A stretch of 64,000 bases of DNA from JAJXWB01 sp965246795 (lineage in GTDB: Bacteria > Pseudomonadota > Alphaproteobacteria > Rhizobiales > Beijerinckiaceae): assembly GCA_965246795.1 (NCBI GenBank), contig CBDFFN010000007.1:383557-447556 (forward strand). Reading direction: 5' to 3'. The position numbers and the translations under genes were made by a program. Shown here one piece after another: positions 1 to 8,875 of this stretch. Position 1 is the first letter of the stretch, and each line of letters begins with the position of its first letter. The notes under the pieces were generated by a model. It searched no databases. It saw only the letters and a list, made by a program, of their open reading frames with translations, and had not been told where the DNA came from.

Positions 1-1282
1 AGCAACGCCGCAAGCAAGGGAGGGTGACTTCGGCGATGGCGCGCTGGCGAAGCGAGGCGCGCTCGACGGCAGTCGTCACGAACGGCAGCGCCGCCCGGGT
101 CGTCTCGGCCGGAATGTGCCTGGTCGATTCGTCGACGAGCTGGCCAAGGGCCGTTTCGATGGCAGCACCCACTATTGCGGGTGACTGGGCGACGGCCCAG
201 GCGAGCGTGCGAAAGGCAAGCTCGGCGTGGCGCTCCTCGTCGGCCGCCATCGCGTCGAGCATGCGCGCCATCAGCGCGTTCGGGGCGCGGTTGGCTTCCT
301 CGCGAAGCACGAGAGCTGCAGCCACTTCACCGACACATCCTTCGAACAGCGCTTCGCGTGCGATCTCGTCGAGACGCGTCGAGGGCGGTGGTGCATCGGC
401 GAGATCGAGCGCTCCCGGGCCAAGTGCTTCTCCGCGGAAGGCACTGCCGAGGCGATACATCGTCGAAGCGTGATCGATCTCGTCGAGCGCCGCGCGGTGC
501 GTTTCGCCGACGAGGTCGGGCGGCGCTCCGACCGCGAGCAGCGAGAGAGAGACGCGTGCGAACGAAGCAATGCTGGCGTGCTCGTAAGCGGCTTCTCGGG
601 CGTAGTGACGAGCAAGCGCGTCGCATTCATCGGACGATGGCCATTGCATCGAGGCGCGAAGCGCCTGCCAGGTGTCCGATTCGCTCGTTTCTCCCAGCCA
701 ATGGTCATCGCCTGTCTCGTCCGACACCCGCGGCACGCCCCCGACGGTCACCGGCCGACCGCCGGGGCATGGAATGAACCAGCTGTAACAGCAGGCCTCT
801 TTCTTGACGGTGCGCTCTCGCTTGGTCTGCTCGAGATTGAGCGAGATCGAGCGTGATTCGCCCGCCGGGCCATCGGGATCGGCGACGACCTTGGCGCAAT
901 CGCCGAAAGGCGCGGCCGACATCTCGGAGCCTTTGGTGTCGGTGGCCGCCATGCAGAACTGCCCGCTCGGACAGCTCGGCATGTCGAACCCGGGGTCGGG
1001 AGCCATGGGACGAGTCGTCTTCGGCGCAGGCTTTTCCACCGTGGGTTGCCAGCTCGCCACCTTCGGTGTCGCGGTCGCCGTCGCTGTCGCCGTGGGCGTC
1101 GTCGCAGCGTCGCTCGCCGCGGCTGTCGGCGTCGAAGGAGGCGTCGTGTCCACCATCGACGACGCCGTCGCCGTCGTCTCGGGGCTCGCCGTACCAGGCT
1201 CGCCTGCCGAGCATGCTGACATCAGAGAGCTCGAGAGCCCGAGAGCCGTGAGATAGCGGTGCCGCAGCGCCAGGGTCGTCAT
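1..1282 (-). CDS. Ferritin-like domain lipoprotein (3' end beyond window)
   Basis: The frame stays open from an ATG at 1282 to the left edge (about 427 codons), so the C-terminus is missing. The N-terminus is a lipoprotein signal with lipobox SLMSAC near residue 24. A Thr/Ala/Pro-rich linker follows, then a Cys-containing segment (SCPSGQFC), then an all-helical ferritin-like part. Carboxylate/histidine positions typical of di-iron four-helix proteins are visible: EHASIASF, DEIDHA, GEVAAAL and DEERHAEL. Proteins of this type are common in Myxococcota; their substrate is unknown. It is the last gene of a same-strand run (oxidoreductase, MerR, this gene) with 21 bases to the MerR gene. A split two-gene version of the same design lies at 21130-22252. 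Confidence 0.75.
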   Translation of the reverse strand, partial: MTTLALRHRYLTALGLSSSLMSACSAGEPGTASPETTATASSMVDTTPPSTPTAAASDAATTPTATATATATPKVASWQPTVEKPAPKTTRPMAPDPGFDMPSCPSGQFCMAATDTKGSEMSAAPFGDCAKVVADPDGPAGESRSISLNLEQTKRERTVKKEACCYSWFIPCPGGRPVTVGGVPRVSDETGDDHWLGETSESDTWQALRASMQWPSSDECDALARHYAREAAYEHASIASFARVSLSLLAVGAPPDLVGETHRAALDEIDHASTMYRLGSAFRGEALGPGALDLADAPPPSTRLDEIAREALFEGCVGEVAAALVLREEANRAPNALMARMLDAMAADEERHAELAFRTLAWAVAQSPAIVGAAIETALGQLVDESTRHIPAETTRAALPFVTTAVERASLRQRAIAEVTLPCLRRC

Positions 1283-1303
1283 GCGGGCAATGCTATCCGA
1301 CGG

Positions 1304-2224
1304 TCAGGCGAAGTGGTGCAGCACGGCAGCCTGGATCCACTTCCATTCCTCGACCGTTCCCAGCGTGCTCGGAGTGCCATTCATGATCGCGAGGAGCTCC
1401 CAGTAGCGACTGGCGCGCGGATCTTGGTTGGCGAAGCGCTCGCGCATCCCACGACGTGTCTCGTCGGTCAGCACGCCGCCCTTCGCCGCGGCGAGCGCGG
1501 CGGCGTAGCGCTCCACGATTTCCTTCGCTTCTCCCGATTGCGGCGCGATCGAACGCGCCATGCAGTCCTTCGCGGCGGCGTTGGCGTCGTCACTCGCCTT
1601 TTTCATCCGAACCATGTCGAACTTCCCCCAAACCTCTTTGGCGTTGTCGCGCAGGCTCTTCACGTAGCTGGGGTCGGAGACCATTTCCGCGAGCTCGATC
1701 CAGGCATCGAGCTGCTCGGGACTGGGATTGTCGGGGAGCTTCGGAGCGCTGGCTTCGACCATCTGGCGCTTCCAGCTCTCGTCGATGGGGATGTCTTGGG
1801 CCACCTGGTCGAAGAAGCCTCGAATTACCGCCTTGCGTTCTTCGTTCGAGAGTCGAGTCACGGCACACAACCTCCTCACGTCGTCTTCGTTGGGTTCGGA
1901 ACGGAGCGCCGCGCGCAGGGCGGCGCCAACCCGCTGCAGCGAGGCGACGTGAGCCTCGACGGCGGCGAGCCGAAGACGAAGGGCGTCGGAGAGCGAGGTC
2001 TCGCGCCGGAGGATCTTCTTGATCGAATCGAGGGTGAGCCCCGCTTCGCGCAAGGTCCGCACCACGTCGAGACGCACCAGCGCCTCGTCGCCATAGATCC
2101 GGTAACCGCCGCGCGACCGCTCCGCCGGAGGCAGTAAGCCCTCGTCGGAATAGAAGCGCAGTGTCTTCACCGACACCCCGGTTCGCTTCGAGAGCTCGCC
2201 AATGGTCAGGCGCTCCTTCGTCAT
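1304..2224 (-). CDS. MerR-family transcriptional regulator
   Basis: 306 aa. The N-terminal 75 residues are a MerR winged helix-turn-helix: TIGELSKRTGVSVKTLRFYSDEG, followed by the wing GGYRIYGDEAL and the helix LREAGLTLDSIKKIL. The remaining 200 residues are helical and resemble the effector-binding halves of TipA-like MerR proteins, but no ligand can be named. No metal-binding cysteine cluster like that of MerR or CueR is seen, so a small organic ligand is more likely than a metal (inference). It lies 22 bases after the Rieske/FAD oxidoreductase on the same strand and may regulate it. Confidence 0.85.
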   Translation of the reverse strand: MTKERLTIGELSKRTGVSVKTLRFYSDEGLLPPAERSRGGYRIYGDEALVRLDVVRTLREAGLTLDSIKKILRRETSLSDALRLRLAAVEAHVASLQRVGAALRAALRSEPNEDDVRRLCAVTRLSNEERKAVIRGFFDQVAQDIPIDESWKRQMVEASAPKLPDNPSPEQLDAWIELAEMVSDPSYVKSLRDNAKEVWGKFDMVRMKKASDDANAAAKDCMARSIAPQSGEAKEIVERYAAALAAAKGGVLTDETRRGMRERFANQDPRASRYWELLAIMNGTPSTLGTVEEWKWIQAAVLHHFA

Positions 2225-2246
2225 TCCCCGAGTCTGCGATCTCCCG

Positions 2247-3764
2247 TTAGGGGAGAGTCAATTCGAAATCGCGTTCGGCCTCGAGGCTGGCCATGTCGCG
2301 CCCGATGGTGGCAATGGCGAAGGTCTTTTTGCCCCGTCGGTAGCGGATGGTGCAATCGTTCTTCTCTAGGCTGCCGTCGATCTCGACGCTGTCCCACTTC
2401 GTCGCATGACCCACGTAGGAGATCTGTACGTCGTAGTGCTGGCTCCAGAAGAAGGGCACGAGATCGCAGGGCACCTCGCTTCCCATGATGTTCTTCGCCG
2501 CGATCTGTCCCATTCGCTCGGCGACGACCCAGTGCTCCACGCGGATGCTTTCGCCCGAGCGCGCATCGGGCCAGCGCGCGAGATCGCCCGCTGCGTAGAC
2601 ATCGGGGGCGCTCGTTCGCAGATGCGCATCGACCACGATGCCGTTGTCGACGGTGAGCTTGGCCTTCTCGGCGAACGCGACGGCGGGGCGCACTCCGATG
2701 CCGACGACGACCAGATCGGCCTCGAGCACCCGGCCATCGTCGAGGGTGACCTTGCCCGCCTCGATCGCCTTGGCGCTGCGCCCGAGGTGGAACACCACAC
2801 CGTGCGCCTCGTGGATCTTGCGAACGGCGGCACCGACCTCGGCGCCGAGCACGTGCTCGAGGGGGCGCTCTTGCAGCGAAACCACTTGCACGTCGACCTT
2901 GCGAGCGCGGAGCGCGGCCGCCGCCTCGAGGCCGATGAAGCTCGAGCCGATCACCACCGCGCTCCTGGCTTCGCCGAGCCTTTCGATGATGGCGCGTGAA
3001 TCGGCGAGCGTGCGCAATGCAAAGACGTGCGGCAGCTCGCTCCCGGGCACCGTGAGCCTCACCGGGTCGGCACCCATTGCGAGAAGGAGTGCTTCGTATT
3101 CATAGGACGCCCCGCTCTCGACGACGACACGCTTCCTTTCCAGGTCGAGCTCGATGACCCGTGCATTCGTAACGAGCTCGATGTGCTGCTCCTGGTAAAA
3201 CTCCGGCGGGCGCAGGGGTATCCATTCCTCGGGCGCGTTCCCGGCGAGGTAGTCTTTCGAGAGGTTGGGGCGATCGACCGGCGGAGCAGCATCGGCACCG
3301 AGCAGGGTGATCTTGCCCGCATAGCCATCGCGACGAAGCATGTCGGCGGCGGCGTAGCCCGCTGCGCCCGCCCCCACGATGACGACCGATGCCGGCGCTT
3401 TCTTCGGTGCAGCCTTCTTCGTCTCGGGCTTCTTGCCGAGCACGTAGAGCTTCTCGCCGCGGGTCTCGACCTCGAAGCAGGCGATGGGAGCGAGCGCGGG
3501 CGCACGCACGGCTTCGCCGGTCTCGAGATCGAAGCAGGCGTGATGCCATGGACAGCGCACCGTCTTGTCGACGACGAGGCCTTCTGCCAGCGGGCCGCTG
3601 TAATGGGTGCAGGTCGCGCCGACCGCGAACACGGCGTCACCTCGACGCACGAGCATCACGGCCTCGCCGCCCGCGTGTCCGAGCAGCGCCTTGCCCTCTT
3701 CGATCGCCTTTGCCTCGACCCCTTCGGAGAGATTCGGTCCGGTGAGCTCGCTCGCTTGTCCCAT
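2247..3764 (-). CDS. Rieske [2Fe-2S]/FAD-dependent pyridine nucleotide-disulfide oxidoreductase (AIFM3/ferredoxin reductase-like)
   Basis: 505 aa from the ATG at 3764, chosen because GGAGG lies five bases upstream; the frame is open to 3914 but that part reads as leader. Residues about 10-105 are a Rieske domain with CTHYSGP and CPWHHACFD as 2Fe-2S ligands. Then come an FAD-binding fold (VVIVGAGAAGYAAADML), an NAD-binding fold (AVVIGSSFIGLEAAAAL) and a second FAD motif (DVYAAGDLA). This order matches AIFM3-type proteins and NADH-dependent ferredoxin or rubredoxin reductases, moving electrons from NAD(P)H through FAD and the Rieske centre to an unknown acceptor. It probably forms an operon with the downstream MerR gene and is divergent from the hydrolase at 3882. 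Confidence 0.88.
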   Translation of the reverse strand: MGQASELTGPNLSEGVEAKAIEEGKALLGHAGGEAVMLVRRGDAVFAVGATCTHYSGPLAEGLVVDKTVRCPWHHACFDLETGEAVRAPALAPIACFEVETRGEKLYVLGKKPETKKAAPKKAPASVVIVGAGAAGYAAADMLRRDGYAGKITLLGADAAPPVDRPNLSKDYLAGNAPEEWIPLRPPEFYQEQHIELVTNARVIELDLERKRVVVESGASYEYEALLLAMGADPVRLTVPGSELPHVFALRTLADSRAIIERLGEARSAVVIGSSFIGLEAAAALRARKVDVQVVSLQERPLEHVLGAEVGAAVRKIHEAHGVVFHLGRSAKAIEAGKVTLDDGRVLEADLVVVGIGVRPAVAFAEKAKLTVDNGIVVDAHLRTSAPDVYAAGDLARWPDARSGESIRVEHWVVAERMGQIAAKNIMGSEVPCDLVPFFWSQHYDVQISYVGHATKWDSVEIDGSLEKNDCTIRYRRGKKTFAIATIGRDMASLEAERDFELTLP

Positions 3765-3881
3765 GTCGGCCTCCAGCCCTTGGCGATAGCGCTCGACGGC
3801 CCTGGCTCGCAAGCCCCAACCGGGCTTTTTCAAAGGCGGTCTGGGTTTCCACCTCGCCTGCGATATGAAAGGCTCGCGCCC

Positions 3882-4682
3882 ATGAGCCAACCCGACACCA
3901 TCGTTCTCGTGCACGGCCTATGGATGACTCCCCGCAGCTGGGAGAACTGGATCGAGCGCTACAAGCAGCGCGGCTTCACCGTCATTGCCCCGGCCTACCC
4001 AGGGCTCGAGGTCGAGGTCGAGGCGTTGCGTGCCGACCCGACGCCGATCGAGAAGCTCACCATCGAAGGCGTCACCCACCATTACGAGACGATCATCCGT
4101 GGTCTCGCGAGCCCGCCCATCATCATGGGTCATTCGTTCGGCGGTGCGTTCGTGCAGCTCCTCCTCGATCGCGGGCTCGGCGCGGCGGGCGTGGCCATCG
4201 ATTCGGTTGCGGTGAAGGGCGTGCTCCGCGTTCCGTTCACCATGATCAAGGCGAGCTGGCCGGTGCTCAGCCACCCATCGAACCGCCACAAGGCCGTGCC
4301 GTTCACGCCCGAGCAGTTCCATTACGCGTTCACCAACACGCTGAGCGAGGCCGAATCACAGAAGGCCTACGACCGCTACCACGTGCCCGCGCCCGGTCGG
4401 TTCGTGTTCGATGGCGCCGTGGCCAACTTCGACCCGCACGCGGCGACCAAGGTCGACTTCGACAAGGAAGACCGCGCTCCGCTCCTCTTCATCGCCGGCG
4501 CGAAGGACAACATCGTTCCCCCGTCACTCAACAAGTCGAACGCCCGCCACTACAACAGCGGCACCGTCGCCTACAAGGAGTTCGCTGGTCGCACGCACTA
4601 CACCGTCGGGCAAGACGGCTGGGAAGAGGTCGCCGACTACGCGCTCGATTGGGCGCTCGCCCCGAAGGCTTCGGAGATCTGA
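3882..4682 (+). CDS. Alpha/beta hydrolase
   Basis: 266 aa starting at the ATG in CCCATGAGCCAA. The alpha/beta hydrolase fold is clear: oxyanion segment VLVHGLWM, nucleophile elbow GHSFGG, acid in AGAKDNIVP and histidine in GRTHYTV, giving a complete Ser-Asp-His triad. Proteins of this subgroup are usually called alpha/beta hydrolase or esterase and their substrate is unknown. The gene is divergent from the Rieske oxidoreductase with a 117-base shared upstream region. It converges on osmC-like, with a hairpin at 4696-4729 between them. Confidence 0.88.
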   Translation: MSQPDTIVLVHGLWMTPRSWENWIERYKQRGFTVIAPAYPGLEVEVEALRADPTPIEKLTIEGVTHHYETIIRGLASPPIIMGHSFGGAFVQLLLDRGLGAAGVAIDSVAVKGVLRVPFTMIKASWPVLSHPSNRHKAVPFTPEQFHYAFTNTLSEAESQKAYDRYHVPAPGRFVFDGAVANFDPHAATKVDFDKEDRAPLLFIAGAKDNIVPPSLNKSNARHYNSGTVAYKEFAGRTHYTVGQDGWEEVADYALDWALAPKASEI

Positions 4683-4695
4683 TCACGACCTCCGG

Positions 4696-4729
4696 CTTCC
4701 CGCCACCGACGTTTCCGGGAGGCGGGAAG
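4696..4729. terminator. Inverted repeat between convergent genes, probable bidirectional terminator
   Basis: CTTCCCGCC and GGCGGGAAG form a perfect nine-base stem with a 16-base loop, directly after the hydrolase stop and before the convergent OsmC-family stop. There is no T run, so rho-independent efficiency is uncertain. Confidence 0.55.
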
Positions 4730-4741
4730 GGGAGGCGGAGC

Positions 4742-5176
4742 TCAGACGAGCTTCGCGGTGAGGGTCATCGGCGTGGCGGCGAGCGCCTTCGAGAGGGGGC
4801 AGTTCTTCTTGGCATCCTCTGCAATCTCCTCGAACTTCGCCGCGTCGATGCCAGGCACCTTGGCTTCGAGCACGAGCGCGATGTTCTTGATGGTGAAGCC
4901 TTCGCCGTCTTTCTGCAGATCGACGTTGGCCGAGACGGTGAGCTCTTCCGGAGCGTGACCGGCGCCGCTCAGGGCGAACGAGGTCGCCATCGCGAAGCAG
5001 CCGGCGTGCGCAGCCGCGAGCAGCTCTTCCGGATTGGTGCCAGCCTTGCCGTCTTCGCTCTGGAAGCGCGTGTTGAACGAGTAGGGTTGGTCGTGTAGGG
5101 CGCCGCTCTGGGTGGTGAGTGCGCCTTTGCCGTGGAGCCCATCGCCGCGCCAGACGGCCGTGCTTTTTCTGATCAT
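4742..5176 (-). CDS. OsmC-family peroxiredoxin
   Basis: 144 aa, the usual length of OsmC/Ohr proteins. Both reactive cysteines are present, in HAGCFAM and KNCPLSK, the thiol pair that reduces organic hydroperoxides. The N-terminus KSTAVWRGDGLHGKGALTTQSG is typical of OsmC rather than Ohr. It is a cytosolic enzyme expected to detoxify organic peroxides using dihydrolipoamide-type donors. It stands alone on the minus strand, upstream of no other gene in its direction. Confidence 0.9.
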   Translation of the reverse strand: MIRKSTAVWRGDGLHGKGALTTQSGALHDQPYSFNTRFQSEDGKAGTNPEELLAAAHAGCFAMATSFALSGAGHAPEELTVSANVDLQKDGEGFTIKNIALVLEAKVPGIDAAKFEEIAEDAKKNCPLSKALAATPMTLTAKLV

Positions 5177-5236
5177 TCGCCCGTTCTAGCGAACGTCTGC
5201 GCGCGTGGCGACGGGGAATCGACCGAGCTTCAGCTG

Positions 5237-6523
5237 CTAGGGCTCGCCGAGAAGGAAGCGCGACACGAGCCAGAGCGTCGTCGTGCTCGTGGCGACGGCG
5301 AGGGGGGCGAGAAGCGCTCCGATCGTGACCACCTTGGCGGCCCGCAGCTCGTGCCCTTCGCGGCGAGCAATGCCGATCACCAGCATCGTCGCCAAGGAGC
5401 CGAACGGAGTGACGATCGCGCCGACGTCGGTGCCGATCAATGTGGCCAGCGCATCGAGCTGGCTCGCGTGAGAAGCATCGAGAATGCCACGTGCCATGAG
5501 CGCGGCAGGCAGGTTGTTGATCACGTTCGAAGCCAGGGCGGCGCCGCCCGCTTCGGCGAGCATTGCCCACACCGACCCTGCCGGGATCCGCGAAAGCCAG
5601 CTCGACGCAATGGTGCCCACGCCCAGATTTTCCAGGCCTCTCACCGCGACGAAGAGGCCGACCACGAAAGGAAAAACGTCCCAGGCGATCTCGCGGGTCG
5701 CCGACCATTGGAGGCGCTGGGTCGCCGCGCCGGCCACGAGGAGGACGCCACACCCCGCGAAGGCCACGACGTAGGGCTCGAGGCCGGCCAGCGGGCACAG
5801 GAAGTAGCCGACCAAGACGACCGCGAGCACCGCGATACAGAGCCGGAAGTAGCCCCGATGGGGAACGACGCTCGAAGGTCGCTCGAGCGCGACGAGCTCG
5901 AACGGCCCCTGTAGATCGCCTCGGAACCACCACCCGAGGAATGCGTAAGTCGTGGCGAGCGCGGCGACCTGTGGGCCGAGCATGTTCAGCGCATACCGGG
6001 CGAACGTGAAATGGAACGCGCTCGTGAAGAGGATGTTGGTGAGATTGCTGATCGGTAACGCCAGGGAAGCGACGTTGGCCACCAGCGCGCAAAGCAACAC
6101 ATAGGGCGCTGCGCGCAGGCGGAGCCGCTTCACCAGCGCGAGCACCACGGGGGTCAACATCACCGCGGTGGTGTCGAGCGAGAGCGTTGCCGTCACTGCC
6201 ACGCCGAGCAGGAACGTATTTCGGTAGAGCGCGGCGCGATCTCCGTTGGCGAGGCGTGCGCATCGAATCGCCGCCCAGTCGAAGAAGCCACTCTTTCCCA
6301 CGAGCATCGACAAGACGAGAAGCGACAGCAGGAAGAGGAGCGCGCTTCTTCCCGATAGGGCCACGCTCAAGGCGTCATGCGGTGCGACCATTCCCAGGGC
6401 CACGAGGGAGGCCGCTCCGAGCATCGTCCACCATGCCTCGCTCCAGCGCCGCGGGCGCACGACGACGAGCACCAGCATCGCGGCGAAGATCGTCAGCGTC
6501 GAGGCAATGCGCGCGGCGCTCAC
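5237..6523 (-). CDS. ArsB/SLC13-type membrane transporter
   Basis: 428 aa from a GTG at 6523, two bases after the TetR stop. About eleven hydrophobic segments are visible. The two halves carry the ion-transporter-superfamily motifs SLDTTAVMLTPVVL, ISNLTNILFTSAF and SNVINNLPAALMARG, as in arsenite/Na+ antiporters and SLC13 carriers. Arsenite efflux is possible, but no ArsR, ArsC or ArsA is nearby, so the substrate is open. The tight coupling to a TetR gene suggests TetR-controlled efflux of a small molecule. Confidence 0.82.
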   Translation of the reverse strand: MSAARIASTLTIFAAMLVLVVVRPRRWSEAWWTMLGAASLVALGMVAPHDALSVALSGRSALLFLLSLLVLSMLVGKSGFFDWAAIRCARLANGDRAALYRNTFLLGVAVTATLSLDTTAVMLTPVVLALVKRLRLRAAPYVLLCALVANVASLALPISNLTNILFTSAFHFTFARYALNMLGPQVAALATTYAFLGWWFRGDLQGPFELVALERPSSVVPHRGYFRLCIAVLAVVLVGYFLCPLAGLEPYVVAFAGCGVLLVAGAATQRLQWSATREIAWDVFPFVVGLFVAVRGLENLGVGTIASSWLSRIPAGSVWAMLAEAGGAALASNVINNLPAALMARGILDASHASQLDALATLIGTDVGAIVTPFGSLATMLVIGIARREGHELRAAKVVTIGALLAPLAVATSTTTLWLVSRFLLGEP

Positions 6524-6525
6524 TG

Positions 6526-7248
6526 CTATTGGGCGAGCCTGAGAGCGATGCCGTCGAGCACGATAGCCAGTCCCGATTCGAAGGAGCTGTCTTGCATCGA
6601 AGCCACTGGCGAAGCCGCCATCGCACCGAGGAGCTCGTTGGTGCGTGGATAGAGACCCGATCGGATGATGTGCTCGGTGTAGGCCGCCTGATCGGCCCAC
6701 CACTGTTCTGTGCTGAGACTCGACTCGCCGATGGCGCACTCGCTCGCCGTCTCGGATGCGACGAACCCTCTGACGTACGAGGTCAGTGCGTCGATGGCGA
6801 CCAGGCGCTCGGACATCGAGCGCCCGGTGGGCTCGAGGAGCGCGAGCGTGGCCTCGAGCGCGCGCAGACGATGGGGGCCCAGGGTGGGCCGGCCGGCGAG
6901 CGCGGTGCCGAGCCATGGGTGCGCCTTGAAGAGACCTCGCAGGCCCTGCGCCGCCGTCTCCAGATCCGCGCGCCAGTCGCCGGTCGAGCGCACCTCGCCA
7001 CCCTCGAGTGCCCCATCGACCATGAGATTCACCAGGTCGTCCTTGCGGGCCAGGTAGCGGTAAAGCGAGCTCGTCCCCGTCCCCAGCTCGGCCGCGATCC
7101 GCCGCATGGAGACCGCCCCCATCCCCTCCCGGTCGGCAATCGTGATCGCCACGCGGGTGAGCTCTTCACGGTCCCGCGATGGCTGGGGCCCCCGACTGCC
7201 ACGGGCGGCCCGCATCCAGATCACCGGGGGCAGCGTTTTCGGTGTCAT
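6526..7248 (-). CDS. TetR-family transcriptional regulator
   Basis: 240 aa from the ATG at 7248; an in-frame ATG at 7275 would add nine residues but would run over the likely operator. The N-terminal HTH reads LTRVAITIADREGMGAVSMR, RIAAELGTGTSSLYRYLARKDDLVNLMVD, and the helical C-terminal half resembles the TetR_C ligand-binding class. It is probably the local repressor of the ArsB-like transporter, whose GTG lies two bases after its stop. GAACAGTGTAC at 7261-7271 resembles the AACAGTGTT-type operators used by this class. Confidence 0.85.
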   Translation of the reverse strand: MTPKTLPPVIWMRAARGSRGPQPSRDREELTRVAITIADREGMGAVSMRRIAAELGTGTSSLYRYLARKDDLVNLMVDGALEGGEVRSTGDWRADLETAAQGLRGLFKAHPWLGTALAGRPTLGPHRLRALEATLALLEPTGRSMSERLVAIDALTSYVRGFVASETASECAIGESSLSTEQWWADQAAYTEHIIRSGLYPRTNELLGAMAASPVASMQDSSFESGLAIVLDGIALRLAQ

Positions 7249-7260
7249 CGATCTAATTGC

Positions 7261-7271
7261 GAACAGTGTAC
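7261..7271. promoter_or_regulatory. Possible TetR operator
   Basis: GAACAGTGTAC lies 13 bases upstream of the TetR start at 7248. The core ACAGTGT is a pseudo-palindrome of the kind bound by TetR_C-class repressors. This is pattern resemblance only. Confidence 0.22.
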
Positions 7272-7312
7272 TCACATCTAGCGATGGCGAATACTGCGAG
7301 CGACCTCTGCAG

Positions 7313-8212
7313 TTATTGTCGTCGTCGTCGGCCCACGGATTCGGTCTTTGCGCCAGCTGGCTTTGGCCGGGAATGGTCGCACTTCAGCGGGCGAGCGAAG
7401 CTCGGCACGTAGAGCGCGTCGAGGCTGCCGAACAGGCGGTCCCATATCGCAGTGTAAAACCCGTAGTTCGAATCGGGACGCTGGTGGTGCCGGGCGTGGA
7501 AGGTGCTGGTTCCTAACCATTTCACGATGGGCCAATCGACCCACCCGCGTGGCAGCGGCTCTACGCCGGTATGGCCGAGGAGACCGAACGCGATGTTGAG
7601 CGAGAGGTAGATGAACATGCCGCCGAGCGAGAAGGGTCGCATGCAGAGGACCGCGATCCAGAGCGAGCCGAAGCCGATCACCTCGACGGGGTGGAGCACG
7701 AAGAGGGTGAGGGGGCGCGGCCGGTCATAGCGGTGATGCACCGCGTGGACGTGCCGATAGAAGGCGGGCGCGTGGGCGATGCGATGCGCTACGTACATCG
7801 CGAAATCCATCACCACCACGAGAAGCGCCGCATCGACCGCCCACCGCCACACGGGCGCGTCACCTTCGACTTCGACCCAGCCCGCTCGAAAGAGCGCCCA
7901 GCCGGCCCACATCACCGCGGCATTCAGCACCACGCAGGTCGCTGCCAGGATGCTCTCGCTCGAGCGGAGCGGGAGCGGCGGCTCGGCCACGGGCACTCCG
8001 TGATAGCGACGCGTCACCGCCTCGCCGAGCAAAAGCGCGCCCAGGAACATGGCGATGTTCATCACCAACGACGCGACCGAGGCCTCGAGCCACGACAGGC
8101 TGCGCGTCCAGACGAGGAGCTCGGGGAGCACGGGCAGGATGCTATCGCAGCGACCACGAGAGCGCTTCGACGCACGGATTCGCACCAACCCTTGCTTTTT
8201 CGCACTCTTCAC
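7313..8212 (-). CDS. Sterol desaturase-family (fatty acid hydroxylase) membrane di-iron enzyme
   Basis: Up to 299 aa. The three histidine boxes of the fatty acid hydroxylase superfamily are present: HRIAH, HAVHH and HARHH, with a further HP in LFVLHPVEV. At least four transmembrane segments precede and separate them. Myxobacteria make sterols and modified lipids, so C-H oxidation of a sterol or fatty chain is plausible but unproven. The ATG at 8212 gives a very basic leader and lies only 17 bases from the divergent gene start; GTG at 8131 is an alternative start. Confidence 0.83.
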   Translation of the reverse strand: MKSAKKQGLVRIRASKRSRGRCDSILPVLPELLVWTRSLSWLEASVASLVMNIAMFLGALLLGEAVTRRYHGVPVAEPPLPLRSSESILAATCVVLNAAVMWAGWALFRAGWVEVEGDAPVWRWAVDAALLVVVMDFAMYVAHRIAHAPAFYRHVHAVHHRYDRPRPLTLFVLHPVEVIGFGSLWIAVLCMRPFSLGGMFIYLSLNIAFGLLGHTGVEPLPRGWVDWPIVKWLGTSTFHARHHQRPDSNYGFYTAIWDRLFGSLDALYVPSFARPLKCDHSRPKPAGAKTESVGRRRRQ

Positions 8213-8229
8213 CGCTACACGGTTGGCTC

Positions 8230-8739
8230 ATGAGTCAGCCTCTGGTGAAGATTAGTGCAGCCGACCTCAAGGCGGCGAAGGCAGCGCGCACCGCTCCCGC
8301 CCCCAAGATCAACAAGAGCGATCTGATCCGGTCGCTGCCCACGTCGATGAAGGCGTCCGAAGTGGTGGCCCAGGCTGCGAAGCAGGGCGTGAAGATCACG
8401 CCGGGCCTGGTCTACGTGGTGCGTTCGAAGAAGGAGCAGCCTTCGACGACATCCGATGGGACGCGCCGCCGTGGTCGGCCGAGCAACGCCGACGTGCTGG
8501 GTGTGCCGGTGAAAAAGCGCCGCGGTCGTCCGCCGGGCTCGAAGAACAAGCCGAAGCCGGGAGCATCGCCTGCCGCCGCCCCGATCACGAAGGCCGCGGC
8601 CTCCGCGAAGACGGCACCCTCGCTGGGACGAGGCGCGTCGGATGCCGAACGGCGTCTCGCTTCCGTGGTGGTCGAGCTCGGTCTCGATCGGGTGCTCGAG
8701 CTGCTCGACGGCCTGAAGCGCGCGCTCGCTCGGGTCTAG
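8230..8739 (+). CDS. Basic AT-hook-like DNA-binding protein
   Basis: 169 aa, rich in Lys, Ala and Pro. Two AT-hook cores are visible, RRRGRPSN near residue 80 and KRRGRPPGSKNKPK near residue 99. Before them is a helical region with SDLIRSLPTSMKASEVVAQA, and after them a leucine-rich C-terminal helix (RVLELLDGLKRALARV) that could dimerise. This resembles small myxobacterial chromatin-like proteins with AT-hooks (as in CarD) but has no CarD domain. A nucleoid-associated or regulatory role is inferred. Confidence 0.7.
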   Translation: MSQPLVKISAADLKAAKAARTAPAPKINKSDLIRSLPTSMKASEVVAQAAKQGVKITPGLVYVVRSKKEQPSTTSDGTRRRGRPSNADVLGVPVKKRRGRPPGSKNKPKPGASPAAAPITKAAASAKTAPSLGRGASDAERRLASVVVELGLDRVLELLDGLKRALARV

Positions 8740-8875
8740 CCCCGCCACGGCGTGCGGCCGCGCTCGGTCTTTCTGTTTCGACAAGACTGAAGTGCACTTG
8801 CCGGCGATTGTTTCGCGGCGATAGCGGTCGCATGGTGGTTGCTTGATCGAGAGCTCGATCGGAGAGGCGACCACC

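Noticed and set aside
4683..6263. 526-codon minus-strand open frame across the OsmC and transporter genes
   Set aside because: Arg-rich shadow frame of two clear genes on the same strand.
5237..6523. Arsenic resistance operon
   Set aside because: Only the ArsB-like fold is present; no arsC, arsA, arsR or arsM neighbour, so arsenite is not asserted as substrate.
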